Shown here piece after piece: positions 1 to 7,522 of a stretch of DNA of 20,055 nucleotides (its first letter is position 1; each line of letters begins with the position of its first letter). Source of the stretch: Natronohydrobacter sp. (lineage in GTDB: Bacteria > Pseudomonadota > Alphaproteobacteria > Rhodobacterales > Rhodobacteraceae); the NCBI GenBank assembly GCA_007123015.1, contig SKSL01000155.1, positions 1 to 20,055 of the forward strand. Direction: 5' to 3'. The translations under genes and the position numbers were made by a program. The notes beneath the pieces were generated by a model that ran no database searches, was not told where the DNA came from, and was given only the letters and a program-made list of their open reading frames with translations.

Positions 1-25
1 CGCATACGGGCGTCGGGGGGAACGG

Positions 26-102
26 TGGTAGCGGAGGAGGGACTTGAACCCCCGACACGCGGATTATGATTCCGCTGCTCTAACCAACTGAGCTACTCCG
101 CC
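26..102 (-). tRNA. tRNA-Met (anticodon CAT, elongator type)
   Basis: Read on the minus strand this is a 77-nt cloverleaf starting GGCGGAGTAGCTCAG and ending in an encoded CCA. The anticodon stem GCGGA/TCCGC encloses the loop ATCATAA, giving anticodon CAT. The T arm GGGGGTTCAAGTCCCTC is standard. The acceptor stem GGCGGAG pairs with CTCCGCT, with a G-U pair at position 1-72. An initiator tRNA would show an unpaired C1-A72 and three G-C pairs at the base of the anticodon stem, so this is an elongator tRNA-Met. A CAT anticodon modified to lysidine (tRNA-Ile2) cannot be wholly excluded from sequence, but the body resembles alphaproteobacterial elongator tRNA-Met. Confidence 0.96.
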
Positions 103-114
103 ACAAGCAGGCGC

Positions 115-143
115 GGTTTAGTCCAGCCCCGCTGGCCCGTCAA
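115..143 (-). promoter_or_regulatory. Likely promoter of tRNA-Met
   Basis: On the minus strand TTGACG (143-138) is followed after exactly 17 nt by TAAACC (120-115), placing the start site near 108, a few bases before the tRNA at 102. The spacer contains the small palindrome CCAGC-GGG-GCTGG. This suggests the tRNA is transcribed on its own rather than as the tail of the cob operon that ends at 202. The remaining bases between 144 and 201 show no gene and no clear U-tract terminator. Confidence 0.55.
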
Positions 144-201
144 GACCGATAATCACCGCTTTCCTGCTGAGATAGACACCATCTCATGAACGCGCGGCCT
201 A

Positions 202-939
202 TCACATCTTGCGCAAAAGATAGGTGTCCATGATCCAGCCATGCTGCGCCCGGGCATCAGCACGGGTCTCGATGATCTGCCCGCCCACATCCGCCAGCGC
301 GCCACTGACCAGCACCTGTTCGCGCATCCCCAGAAACCCGCCCCACCAGATATGCAGCCCCTCGGGCGGCAGATGCTGGAAACTGCACAGACCATCGAGC
401 ATGACCACCACTGTCTCGGCCCCCTCAGACCATCCATGATCGCGCAGCCGCCGACCCGTCGTCACCATCACCGCCCCGTTGATAGTGTTGAACGGGATCG
501 CATGGGCCGCCGTCAGCGCCTGAAGCGCGGTGATCCCCGGCACAACCCGCAGGCGCGGCGCAGGGTTCAGCCGCGCGGCTATCCGCAGCGTCGAATCATA
601 CAGGCCCGGATCGCCCCAGACCAGCAGCGCGACCGGGCCTTGCGGGGTCTCGCGCGCGATCACATCCGTCCAGATGGCGGCAATCGCATCGTGCCAGCGT
701 TCGACACGCGCGGCATAGGGCAGCGCCTCGTCCCGCACTGGCATGTCGAACTCGACCACAGACGCGGGGCAATCCAGTTGCAGCAGAATCTGGCGCCGCA
801 GATCGGCCAGATCCGCCTTGTCCGCCCCCTTGCGCGGCACCATGACCAACGCGGCCTTGCGCAGCGCCCGGCGCGCTTCCAGCGTCACATGCTCCGGGTT
901 GCCGGTGCCGATACCAATCAGCCACAGATCAATCATCAT
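202..939 (-). CDS. cobF: Precorrin-6A synthase (deacetylating), CobF
   Basis: CobF converts precorrin-5 to precorrin-6A by SAM-dependent methylation at C1 with release of the two-carbon fragment as acetate, a step specific to the aerobic pathway. The protein starts with the methyltransferase glycine loop GIGTGNPEHVT near residues 7-17 and contains WGDPGLYDST and a VVPGITALQALTAAHAIP stretch, as in tetrapyrrole methylases. Length is about 245 residues, usual for the family. The start is one of two tandem ATGs (939 or 936), preceded by GAGGG. The ATG lies inside the last codons of cobA (11-nt overlap), so translation is probably coupled. It is the last gene of the minus-strand cob operon. Confidence 0.93.
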   Translation of the reverse strand: MMIDLWLIGIGTGNPEHVTLEARRALRKAALVMVPRKGADKADLADLRRQILLQLDCPASVVEFDMPVRDEALPYAARVERWHDAIAAIWTDVIARETPQGPVALLVWGDPGLYDSTLRIAARLNPAPRLRVVPGITALQALTAAHAIPFNTINGAVMVTTGRRLRDHGWSEGAETVVVMLDGLCSFQHLPPEGLHIWWGGFLGMREQVLVSGALADVGGQIIETRADARAQHGWIMDTYLLRKM

Positions 940-1657
940 AGCCCTCGGCCAATGGTCCATAGAAGACCAGCGCGGGCTTCGTGCCCCGGTCCTGCGCCAG
1001 TTGCGCGGCGAGCCGCGCAATCGTGCTGCGCGTCAGGCATTGCTCGGGCGTTGCCACAGCTTCGGCCAGCATCGCCGGGGTGTCTGAAGGCAGGCCATGA
1101 GCAATCAGCGCCCGCGCCAATGCCGGGAACGTGCGCTTGCCCATGAAAACCACAGTGCAGGCCATAGGGTCGGCAAGGGCTGCCATGTTCAGATCCGGCG
1201 GCAACCCGCCCGAAATATCCGCCCCGGTCACGAATTGCACCCGCCGCGCGCTCAGCCGCCGGGTCAGCGGGATGCCTGCCGCGGCCGCAGCAGCAAAGGG
1301 CGAGGGCACCCCCGGCACGATCTCGAAATCCACACCGGCGGCGCGCAACGCGGTCAGCTCTTCTTCCAGCCGCCCGAACATGCCGCCATCACCCGCTTTC
1401 AGCCGCACCACGCGCCCACCCGCCTGCGCATATTCGACCAGCAGGCGCGAGACATGGTCCTGCTTGGGCGAGGGCCGCCCTGCCCGCTTGCCTACCCCCA
1501 CCAGATCGGCACCCGCCCCCGCATGGGCCAGAATCGGTCCGGCAGCCAGATCGTCAAAGAGCACTACATCAGCGCGCTTGATCCGGTCCAGCGCGCGGAC
1601 TGTCAGCAGATCAGGATCGCCCGGCCCAGCGCCCACGAAACTGACGAAACCGCTCAT
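929..1657 (-). CDS. cobA: Uroporphyrinogen-III C-methyltransferase (SUMT), CobA
   Basis: CobA methylates uroporphyrinogen III at C2 and C7 with SAM to give precorrin-2, the entry step to corrinoids (and siroheme). The 242-residue protein has the SAM-binding GAGPGDPDLLT at residues 9-19, VRLKAGDGGMFGRLEEE at about 84-100 and PGVPSPFAAAAAAGIPLTRR at about 115-134. The central loop reads AGDGGMFGR rather than the GGDPFIFGR usual in CysG/SirA-type enzymes, which fits a copy dedicated to cobalamin. There is no fused CysG dehydrogenase or HemD domain. The start overlaps the cobB stop in ATGA (1657-1654), with GGAGG a few bases upstream. Confidence 0.94.
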   Translation of the reverse strand: MSGFVSFVGAGPGDPDLLTVRALDRIKRADVVLFDDLAAGPILAHAGAGADLVGVGKRAGRPSPKQDHVSRLLVEYAQAGGRVVRLKAGDGGMFGRLEEELTALRAAGVDFEIVPGVPSPFAAAAAAGIPLTRRLSARRVQFVTGADISGGLPPDLNMAALADPMACTVVFMGKRTFPALARALIAHGLPSDTPAMLAEAVATPEQCLTRSTIARLAAQLAQDRGTKPALVFYGPLAEGYDD

Positions 1658-2973
1658 GCACCCTCCGCCGCGATCAGGTGGAAGAAGGTGCCGGTCACAT
1701 GCCCGCGCCGCGATCCGGTCTCGGGCACAGGCTGGCCATCGGCATCGCAGACCTGCGCCAATGGTGCATCGGGTTGCTCGAGGATTGTCGAATAATGAAA
1801 CTCATGCCCGCGCAACCGCGCGCCTGCCTCAAACCCCGGCATCGGCGCGTCAAGACGCGCCTGCCGGTAACCCAGATGCAGCTTTCGCTTTTCATAGCTG
1901 GTCACAAGCCCCAAAAGCCCCGCCATCGCATGGCGCTGGCCGTCCTTGTCCACCAGCCCTGCGCCCAGCACCATATAGCCGCCGCATTCGCCATGCACGG
2001 GCCGCGTCTGCGCATGGGCGCGCAGGCCCTCCATGAAGCGCGCCTCCGCCGCCAGCCGACCCGCATGCAGTTCCGGATAGCCCCCCGGCAGCCAGACCAG
2101 ATCGGCGCTCGGGTCCGGGGCCTCACCGGTCAGCGGTGAAAACGGCAGGATCTCTGCCCCCGCGCGCCGCCAGCCTTCCAGCACATGCGGATAGGTGAAG
2201 GAAAACGCCGCATCCTGCGCCAAGGCAATCCGCTGCGCTGGTGGGCGCGGCAACGCCCCTGACGCGCCACCCGGCTGGCCCTGCGCCAAGGCCCGCACCG
2301 CCCCAAGGTCGACATGGGCGCGCAGAAACGCGGCATAGCCTGCAATCGCGGCCTCCAGATCAGGATGCTCGACCGCCTGAATCAACCCCAGATGCCGCTC
2401 GGGCAGCGCCAGATCGCCGCGGCGCGGCAAAGCCCCCAGCACAGGCAGCCCCGCGCGTTCCATCCCCAACCGCGTCAGCCGCTCATGGCGGGGACTGGCG
2501 ACCCGGTTCAGGATCACGCCCGCCACGTTCAGATCAGGATCATAGCGCGCAAAGCCCAAAGCCGTCGCTGCCGCCGATTGCGCCTGCCCGCCAATATCGA
2601 GCACCAGCACCACCGGCCAGCCCATTGCGCGCGCTGTCTCAGCAGAAGATCCAAACCCCGACAGCCCCCGCGTCGCCACGCCGTCAAACAGCCCCATCGA
2701 CCCTTCGGCGACGCAGATATCCGCCCCGCGCGCCTGCGCTGCGATGGTCGCGAACAGATCCGGCCCCATGGCCCAGCTATCCAGGTTATAGGACGCCCGC
2801 CCACAGGCCGCGCGGTGAAAGGCCGGGTCGATATAGTCGGGGCCAGATTTGAACGGCTGCACCGCAAGCCCATCCTCAGCCAGCGCGCGTAATAGCCCCA
2901 GCATGACTGTAGTCTTGCCGGTGCCCGAGGCCGGGGCCGAAATCATCACACCCGGCGGCAGTTGATCAGTCAT
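1654..2973 (-). CDS. cobB: Hydrogenobyrinic acid a,c-diamide synthase (glutamine-hydrolysing), CobB
   Basis: CobB amidates the a and c acetate side chains of hydrogenobyrinate using ATP and glutamine, before cobalt insertion in the aerobic route. The 439-residue protein has a BioD-like N-terminal domain with the P-loop SAPASGTGKTT (residues 12-22), FKSGPDYIDP (41-50), AEGSMGLFDG (89-98) and VLDIGGQ (124-130). The C-terminal class I glutamine amidotransferase domain has WLPGGYPE (294-301), the nucleophile Cys330 in GECGGYMVLG, and GTFFH with His432. The ATG at 2973, preceded by AGAAGG, was chosen over upstream in-frame starts because the family begins shortly before the P-loop. It overlaps the cobM end by 8 nt and shares ATGA with cobA. 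Confidence 0.94.
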   Translation of the reverse strand: MTDQLPPGVMISAPASGTGKTTVMLGLLRALAEDGLAVQPFKSGPDYIDPAFHRAACGRASYNLDSWAMGPDLFATIAAQARGADICVAEGSMGLFDGVATRGLSGFGSSAETARAMGWPVVLVLDIGGQAQSAAATALGFARYDPDLNVAGVILNRVASPRHERLTRLGMERAGLPVLGALPRRGDLALPERHLGLIQAVEHPDLEAAIAGYAAFLRAHVDLGAVRALAQGQPGGASGALPRPPAQRIALAQDAAFSFTYPHVLEGWRRAGAEILPFSPLTGEAPDPSADLVWLPGGYPELHAGRLAAEARFMEGLRAHAQTRPVHGECGGYMVLGAGLVDKDGQRHAMAGLLGLVTSYEKRKLHLGYRQARLDAPMPGFEAGARLRGHEFHYSTILEQPDAPLAQVCDADGQPVPETGSRRGHVTGTFFHLIAAEGA

Positions 2974-3760
2974 CGCCTTCTCTCCATTCCGACCAGGGGC
3001 TTTCGGCGCTCTGGGGCCGGTAGCGCCGGTCATAATCTGCCGCATAAAGGCAGCTTTCCGCAAACCCCTCGGCGGCCAGCGCAGGCCCGATCAGGATCAG
3101 CGCGGTCCGCTCGATCCCGTCGGGCAAGGCGCCCTCAATCGTGCCAAGTGTCGCCCGGATGATCCGCTGATCCGGCCAGCTTGCGCGCCAGACAATCGCC
3201 ACCGGACAATCGGCCCCGTAATGCGGCGTGACTTCCGCCACCACGGCACCCAGATTCTGGATCGACAGATGCAGCGCAAGGGTCGCGCCGGTTGCTGCAA
3301 AATTCGTCAGCGTCTCGCGCGCAGGCATGGCGCTTGCCCGCCCTGATGTGCGCGTCAGCACCAGGGATTGCGCCACCCCCGGCAGCGTCAGTTCCGCCCC
3401 CAGCGCCGCCGCAGCAGCGGCAAAGGACGGCACGCCCGGTGTCACAGTGTAATCAATCCCCATGCTGCACAACCGCCGCACCTGTTCGCCCAGCGCCGAC
3501 CAGACCGACAGATCGCCCGAATGCAGCCGCGCCACATCATGGCCCGCCGCATGGGCCGCGCTGATTTCGGCCATGATTGCGTCCAGATCAAGCGGGGCGG
3601 TGTTCACGATCCGCGCGCCATCCGGGCAATGCGAAAGTACGGCCTGCGGCACCAGCGACCCGGCATAGAGGCAGACCGGACAGGCCGCGATCAGATCGCG
3701 CCCGCGCAGCGTCAGCAGGTCCGGCGCACCGGGTCCGGCCCCAATGAAATGCACGGTCAC
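2966..3760 (-). CDS. cobM: Precorrin-4 C11-methyltransferase, CobM
   Basis: CobM methylates precorrin-4 at C11 to precorrin-5. The 264-residue protein opens with VHFIGAGPGAPDLLTLRGRD, the SAM-binding loop with the CobM-type GAPD, followed by VCLYAGSLVP, LHSGDLSVW (79-87) and TPGVPSFAAAAAALG (107-121). The start is GTG at 3760: it lies within GTGA overlapping the cobE stop and has AAGGAG 7 nt upstream. An ATG much further upstream would add a low-complexity tail that belongs to the cobE frame. A second GTG at 3754 is possible but less well placed. The 3' end overlaps cobB by 8 nt. Confidence 0.93.
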   Translation of the reverse strand: MTVHFIGAGPGAPDLLTLRGRDLIAACPVCLYAGSLVPQAVLSHCPDGARIVNTAPLDLDAIMAEISAAHAAGHDVARLHSGDLSVWSALGEQVRRLCSMGIDYTVTPGVPSFAAAAAALGAELTLPGVAQSLVLTRTSGRASAMPARETLTNFAATGATLALHLSIQNLGAVVAEVTPHYGADCPVAIVWRASWPDQRIIRATLGTIEGALPDGIERTALILIGPALAAEGFAESCLYAADYDRRYRPQSAESPWSEWREGDD

Positions 3761-4122
3761 GGCCCCTCTCCTTGCGCCAGCGCACAGGTCGCGCAGCCAT
3801 CGTCCGAGACCACACGCGGCCCGATCAGCCGCGCGCCCTGCCCCGCCGCCGACAGCGCCGCCGCCTCTGCCACCGAACCTGTGCCGCGCGCCGCCAGACT
3901 GGCCGCCGAATGTGTCAGCGTCACCTGCTCCGCCAGCCGCGCGGCATCCACGCCCACAGCCGGGCACCCCAAGCCTGCGGCGAAGGCGCGAAACACCGCC
4001 GCCCCGGCCTTGTCAGCGACTGTGGCCACCCAATCAGGGCGCACCCCCCCGGCCCGTGCCAGTGCCGAGGCAAGGCTCGCTTGCGTGGCCGCCGACCGGA
4101 ACCCGAACCCTGCCACGATCAC
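3757..4122 (-). CDS. cobE: Cobalamin biosynthesis protein CobE (CbiG C-terminal-domain family)
   Basis: This small protein of about 121 residues begins VIVAGFGFRSAATQASLASAL, the GxGxR-type start of CobE and the CbiG C-terminal domain, and contains DKAGAAVFRAFA, VTLTHSAASLAARGTGSVAEAAAL and GARLIGPRVVSDDGCATCALA. The SVAEAAAL segment is typical of the family. CobE is required for cobalamin synthesis in Pseudomonas denitrificans, but its precise reaction is not settled; CbiG in the anaerobic route opens a lactone ring. The GTG at 4122 gives a GTGA overlap with the cobL stop, matching neighbouring junctions; the ATG at 4137 (126 residues) is the alternative start. The longer upstream reading frame is a shadow of cobL. 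Confidence 0.85.
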   Translation of the reverse strand: MIVAGFGFRSAATQASLASALARAGGVRPDWVATVADKAGAAVFRAFAAGLGCPAVGVDAARLAEQVTLTHSAASLAARGTGSVAEAAALSAAGQGARLIGPRVVSDDGCATCALAQGEGP

Positions 4123-5309
4123 AGCACGCCCGCCCATTGCACGATGGGCCGCACCGGCGCCCAGCCCTGCCGCGATCCCAGCGGTTCCGCATGGGCAATC
4201 TCTACCCGCATCAACTGCCCACCGAAGTGCGCGCGGGCCGTCGTCAATAATGCCTCGGATTCCAGCGTCACTGCATGGGCCACAATCCGCACGCCGGAAA
4301 GCGGCGCAAGCGCGTCCAGCAGCGCCTGCGACAGGCCACCGCCGACAAACACCGCATCCGGGCGCGGCAAGCCCGCCAAGGCCTCTGGCGCGCGCCCCTC
4401 GACCACTTGCAGCCGGTCCAACCCGAAAGCCGCCGCATTGGCCCGGATATTCACCGCCCGATCCGCCCGCGCCTCTACACTCACAGTCCGCAGCGACGGA
4501 TGCGACAGGCACCATTCGACCGCCACGGACCCCGAGCCAGAGCCGATATCCCACAGCACCTCCCCCGCACGCGGCGCAAGCGCCGAGAGCGCCAAGGCCC
4601 GCACAGGCCGCTTGGTGATCTGCCCGTCATGCGCAAACAGATCATCCGCCCGCCCGCTGGCCTGTGTCAGCACCACGCCTGCACCTGCAACATCAACCGC
4701 CACGGCCACCGGATGCTTCACATCCGCCAGATCATACTGGTTGGCCACGACCTGCCGCACCCGTTCGCGCGGCCCGCCCAAAGCCTCGCAGACCGTCAGG
4801 CAGCTCTCGCCAAAGCCCAGATCGCACAGATAGCGCGCCAGATTGCCCACCGCCGTCCCGTCGCGCATGAGCACGATCAGCCGCTGACCGCGTGCCAGAT
4901 CACCGCGCATCCGCGCCAAGGGGGCCGCATGCAGCCCGAGACAGGCCACGCGCTCCAGCCCCCAGCCCAAGCGCGCCGCGACCAACGCGAAGGTCGATGG
5001 CGCAGGCAAGGCCCGCCATTCCCCCGGCCCGAGCGTCTGCGCGATCACACTCCCCGCCCCGAACCAGAACGGATCGCCCGAGGCCAGCACCACAACCCGC
5101 CGCCCCCGCAAGCCCAAGAGCACCGGCAGCCCATCGGCAAAGGGCACAGGCCACGTTATCCGCTCTGCCCCCACCGGCGGCAACAGCGCCAGATGCCGCG
5201 CAGGCCCCATGATCACCTCGGCCCGCTCCAGCGCGGCACGGCTTGCACTGGGCAACCCATCCGGGGCATCTTCGCCCAGTCCCACGATGGTCAGCCAAGG
5301 ATCAGCCAT
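4119..5309 (-). CDS. cobL: Precorrin-6Y C5,15-methyltransferase (decarboxylating), CobL
   Basis: CobL methylates precorrin-6B at C5 and C15 and decarboxylates the C12 acetate, giving precorrin-8X. The 396-residue protein is the full CbiE-CbiT fusion. The N-terminal CbiE-like part has LTIVGLGEDAPDGL (6-19), ASGDPFWFG (76-84) and PAPSTFALVAARLGW (103-117). The C-terminal CbiT-like part starts near ITKRPVRALALSAL (231-244) and has the class I SAM motif LWDIGSGSGSVAVEW (252-266). The ATG at 5309 has GAAGG about 9 nt upstream, inside cobK. Its start codon overlaps the ATG of cobK on the other strand. The 3' end overlaps cobE by 4 nt. Confidence 0.94.
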   Translation of the reverse strand: MADPWLTIVGLGEDAPDGLPSASRAALERAEVIMGPARHLALLPPVGAERITWPVPFADGLPVLLGLRGRRVVVLASGDPFWFGAGSVIAQTLGPGEWRALPAPSTFALVAARLGWGLERVACLGLHAAPLARMRGDLARGQRLIVLMRDGTAVGNLARYLCDLGFGESCLTVCEALGGPRERVRQVVANQYDLADVKHPVAVAVDVAGAGVVLTQASGRADDLFAHDGQITKRPVRALALSALAPRAGEVLWDIGSGSGSVAVEWCLSHPSLRTVSVEARADRAVNIRANAAAFGLDRLQVVEGRAPEALAGLPRPDAVFVGGGLSQALLDALAPLSGVRIVAHAVTLESEALLTTARAHFGGQLMRVEIAHAEPLGSRQGWAPVRPIVQWAGVL

Positions 5310-6063
5310 GCTGCAAAACCTTCTCATCCTTGGCGGCACGACCGAGGCGCGCCAGCTTGGCAGCGCCTTGGCCCAGCGCGGCGCCCAAGGCACGCTCTCG
5401 CTTGCAGGCCGGGTCGAACGCCCCCTGCGCCAGCCCCTGCCCCAACGCGTGGGCGGGTTCGGCGGCGTGGACGGGTTGCGCGATTACTTGCGGCGCGAAG
5501 CCATCACCCATGTTATCGACGCCACGCACCCATTCGCCGCCCGAATGAGCCATAACGCTGTCACTGCCTGCAAGGCTGAGGCCATACCGCTTCTGGCCCT
5601 GACCCGTGCACCGTGGTCCCCAGAACCCGGCGACCGTTGGCAGCATGTCCCCGATATCCCCGCCGCTGTGGCCGCGCTCGACCAGCCCCCGCGCCGCGTC
5701 ATGCTCGCCATTGGCCGCCAGCATCTGGCCGATTTCGCGCCCGCCCCGCAGCACCACTATCTGTTGCGCCTTGTCGATCCGCCGCAAGCGCCCCTGCCGC
5801 TGCCTAAGACCCATGTCATCGTCGATCGCGGCCCCTTTACCGAGGCTGCCGACCGCGCCCTGATGGAAGCGCACAGGATCGAACTGGTCGTGTCCAAGAA
5901 CGCAGGCGGCAGCGGGGCCTATGCCAAACTGCAAGCGGCGCGCAGGCTTGACCTGCCGGTGATCATGATCGACCGGCCCACCCTGCCCCCGCGCGCGGAA
6001 GTGCATGATGTGGCGGGCGTGTTGCGCTGGCTGGGTCATTCCGACACCGATCGCGGCGTATAG
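5308..6063 (+). CDS. cobK: Precorrin-6A reductase, CobK
   Basis: CobK reduces precorrin-6A to precorrin-6B with NADPH. The 251-residue protein has LLILGGTTEARQLG (5-18) at the N terminus, HVIDATHPFAARMSHNA in the first domain, MLAIGRQHLADF in the middle, and VSKNAGGSGAYAKLQAAR near the C terminus, all typical of CobK/CbiJ. It is the only corrin-ring gene on the plus strand within the minus-strand operon. Its ATG at 5308, with AAGGA 8 nt upstream inside cobL, shares bases with the cobL ATG. Its last 28 nt overlap the 3' end of cobJ. Any promoter for it must lie within cobL. Confidence 0.94.
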   Translation: MLQNLLILGGTTEARQLGSALAQRGAQGTLSLAGRVERPLRQPLPQRVGGFGGVDGLRDYLRREAITHVIDATHPFAARMSHNAVTACKAEAIPLLALTRAPWSPEPGDRWQHVPDIPAAVAALDQPPRRVMLAIGRQHLADFAPAPQHHYLLRLVDPPQAPLPLPKTHVIVDRGPFTEAADRALMEAHRIELVVSKNAGGSGAYAKLQAARRLDLPVIMIDRPTLPPRAEVHDVAGVLRWLGHSDTDRGV

Positions 6064-6791
6064 ACAAAGGGCCGCGCGCCATCGCGCGCGATCAGCCGCG
6101 TCCGCGACGATCCCACCAGAACCACTGTGCGCATATCCGCCATCTCGGGCTGTGCCTCGGCCAGCGTGACGATGCGCAAGTCTTCCTCCGCCGTGCTGAC
6201 GGCGCGGGCGAAGATCAGCACGCGCTCGGGGTCACAGGCCTCGCGCAGCAGGTCCAGCACGCGCCCAAACCCGTCAGGCCGCGCGCGCGAGCGCGGGTTG
6301 TAGAACCCCATCGCGAAATCTGCCTCAACGGCCAGCCGCAGCCGCTTTTCAATCACTGCCCAGGGCTTCAGATTATCACTCAGATTGATCGCGCAGAAAT
6401 CATGCCCCAGGGGCGCGCCTGCACGGGCCGAGGCCGCCAGCATCGCCGTAATCCCCGGCAGCACGCGGATATCGAGCGCGCGCCAGACCGCAGGCTCCGC
6501 CTCCAGCGCCTCAAACACCGCCGAGGCCATCGCGAACACGCCCGGATCACCCGAACTGACCACCACGACCCGCGCCCCCGCCTGCGCCATCTCCAGCGCA
6601 TGGCGCGCGCGCTCCAACTCGACCCGATTGTCGCTTTCATGCAGGGTAAGGCCGGGGCGCGGTGCGATCCGGCGCACATAGGGGATGTAGCCCACAATAT
6701 CCGTGGCCTGTGCCAACGCATGCGACACTTCAGGCGTCACAAGCTCCACATCCCCCGGCCCCAGCCCGGCGATGACCAGCCAACCACTCAT
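6036..6791 (-). CDS. cobJ: Precorrin-3B C17-methyltransferase, CobJ
   Basis: CobJ methylates precorrin-3B at C17 with ring contraction, yielding precorrin-4. The 251-residue protein has IAGLGPGDVELVTPE (7-21), DIVGYIPYVRRIAPRPG, VVVVSSGDPGVFAMASAVFEAL and VLPGITAMLAASARAGAPLGHDFCAINLSD, followed by MGFYNPRSRARPDGF, a CobJ signature. There is no extra ferredoxin or CbiG domain. The start codon shares ATGA with the end of cobI, with AGGGG upstream. Its final 28 nt overlap the convergent cobK. Confidence 0.95.
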   Translation of the reverse strand: MSGWLVIAGLGPGDVELVTPEVSHALAQATDIVGYIPYVRRIAPRPGLTLHESDNRVELERARHALEMAQAGARVVVVSSGDPGVFAMASAVFEALEAEPAVWRALDIRVLPGITAMLAASARAGAPLGHDFCAINLSDNLKPWAVIEKRLRLAVEADFAMGFYNPRSRARPDGFGRVLDLLREACDPERVLIFARAVSTAEEDLRIVTLAEAQPEMADMRTVVLVGSSRTRLIARDGARPFVYTPRSVSE

Positions 6792-7522
6792 GGCCGCCGC
6801 CCCTGCCCGTGGATCAGCGCGATGGTGAAATAGGGCATCCGCGCTTCATTCGCATCCGTCAGTTTCATCACCCGCTCGCCCGGCTGGCTGGCATATTGCA
6901 CCAGCCAAGTCTCTGCGACCCGTCCCGCCTGCGCCAAGGCCGCACGCAGCTTGGGCATGTTGGTGCCGATCTTCATCACAATGACCGCATCCGACTCGGC
7001 AATCCGGCGTGCCAATTCCGCTTCTGGCAGCGTCGCAGGCAGCACGGTCAGCACATCATCGCCCCAGGTGATCGGCATATCCGTCGCGGTCCAGGCCGCC
7101 GACATGCCAGTGATCGCAGGCACAACCTGCACCGGCACCCGGTCTTTCAGGCGCGCATGCAGATGCATGAAGGAGCCATAGAAGAACGGATCCCCCTCGC
7201 AGAGCACCACCACATCCTCGCCACCGGCTGCAATCCCCGCCAGATGGTTGGCACAATCCGCATAGAAGCCCGACAACATCTGGTTATAGGCCGGGTCCGT
7301 CACCGGAATCTCCGTCGTCACCGGATATTCCATTGCGAACTCGATGGCATCCGCAGGCAACAGCCCCTCGACAATGCTGCGCGCATGGCCCTTGCGCCCG
7401 GCTTTGCGGAAATAGGCCACATGCTTCGCCGCCCCCAGCAGACGCGCCGCGCGAAGGCTCATCAGATCCGGATCGCCCGGCCCGAGGCCAACCCCCCAGA
7501 CAGTGCCCGGTTCAACACTCAT
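6788..7522 (-). CDS. cobI: Precorrin-2 C20-methyltransferase, CobI
   Basis: CobI transfers a methyl group from SAM to C20 of precorrin-2 to give precorrin-3A. The 244-residue protein contains GVGLGPGDPDLMSLRAARLL near the N terminus, CEGDPFFYGSFMHLHARL in the middle and VVPAITGMSAAWTATDMPITWGDD, the family pattern. MKIGTNMPKLRAAL further on is also typical of CobI. The ATG at 7522 lies in ATGA shared with the cobH stop and follows GGTGGA; the longer frame upstream belongs to cobH sequence. It overlaps cobJ in another ATGA. Confidence 0.95.
   Translation of the reverse strand: MSVEPGTVWGVGLGPGDPDLMSLRAARLLGAAKHVAYFRKAGRKGHARSIVEGLLPADAIEFAMEYPVTTEIPVTDPAYNQMLSGFYADCANHLAGIAAGGEDVVVLCEGDPFFYGSFMHLHARLKDRVPVQVVPAITGMSAAWTATDMPITWGDDVLTVLPATLPEAELARRIAESDAVIVMKIGTNMPKLRAALAQAGRVAETWLVQYASQPGERVMKLTDANEARMPYFTIALIHGQGRRP

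Noticed and set aside
3368..5555. Plus-strand frames of over 400 codons opposite cobM, cobE and cobL
   Set aside because: Low-complexity shadow translations; the minus-strand genes carry specific methyltransferase motifs.
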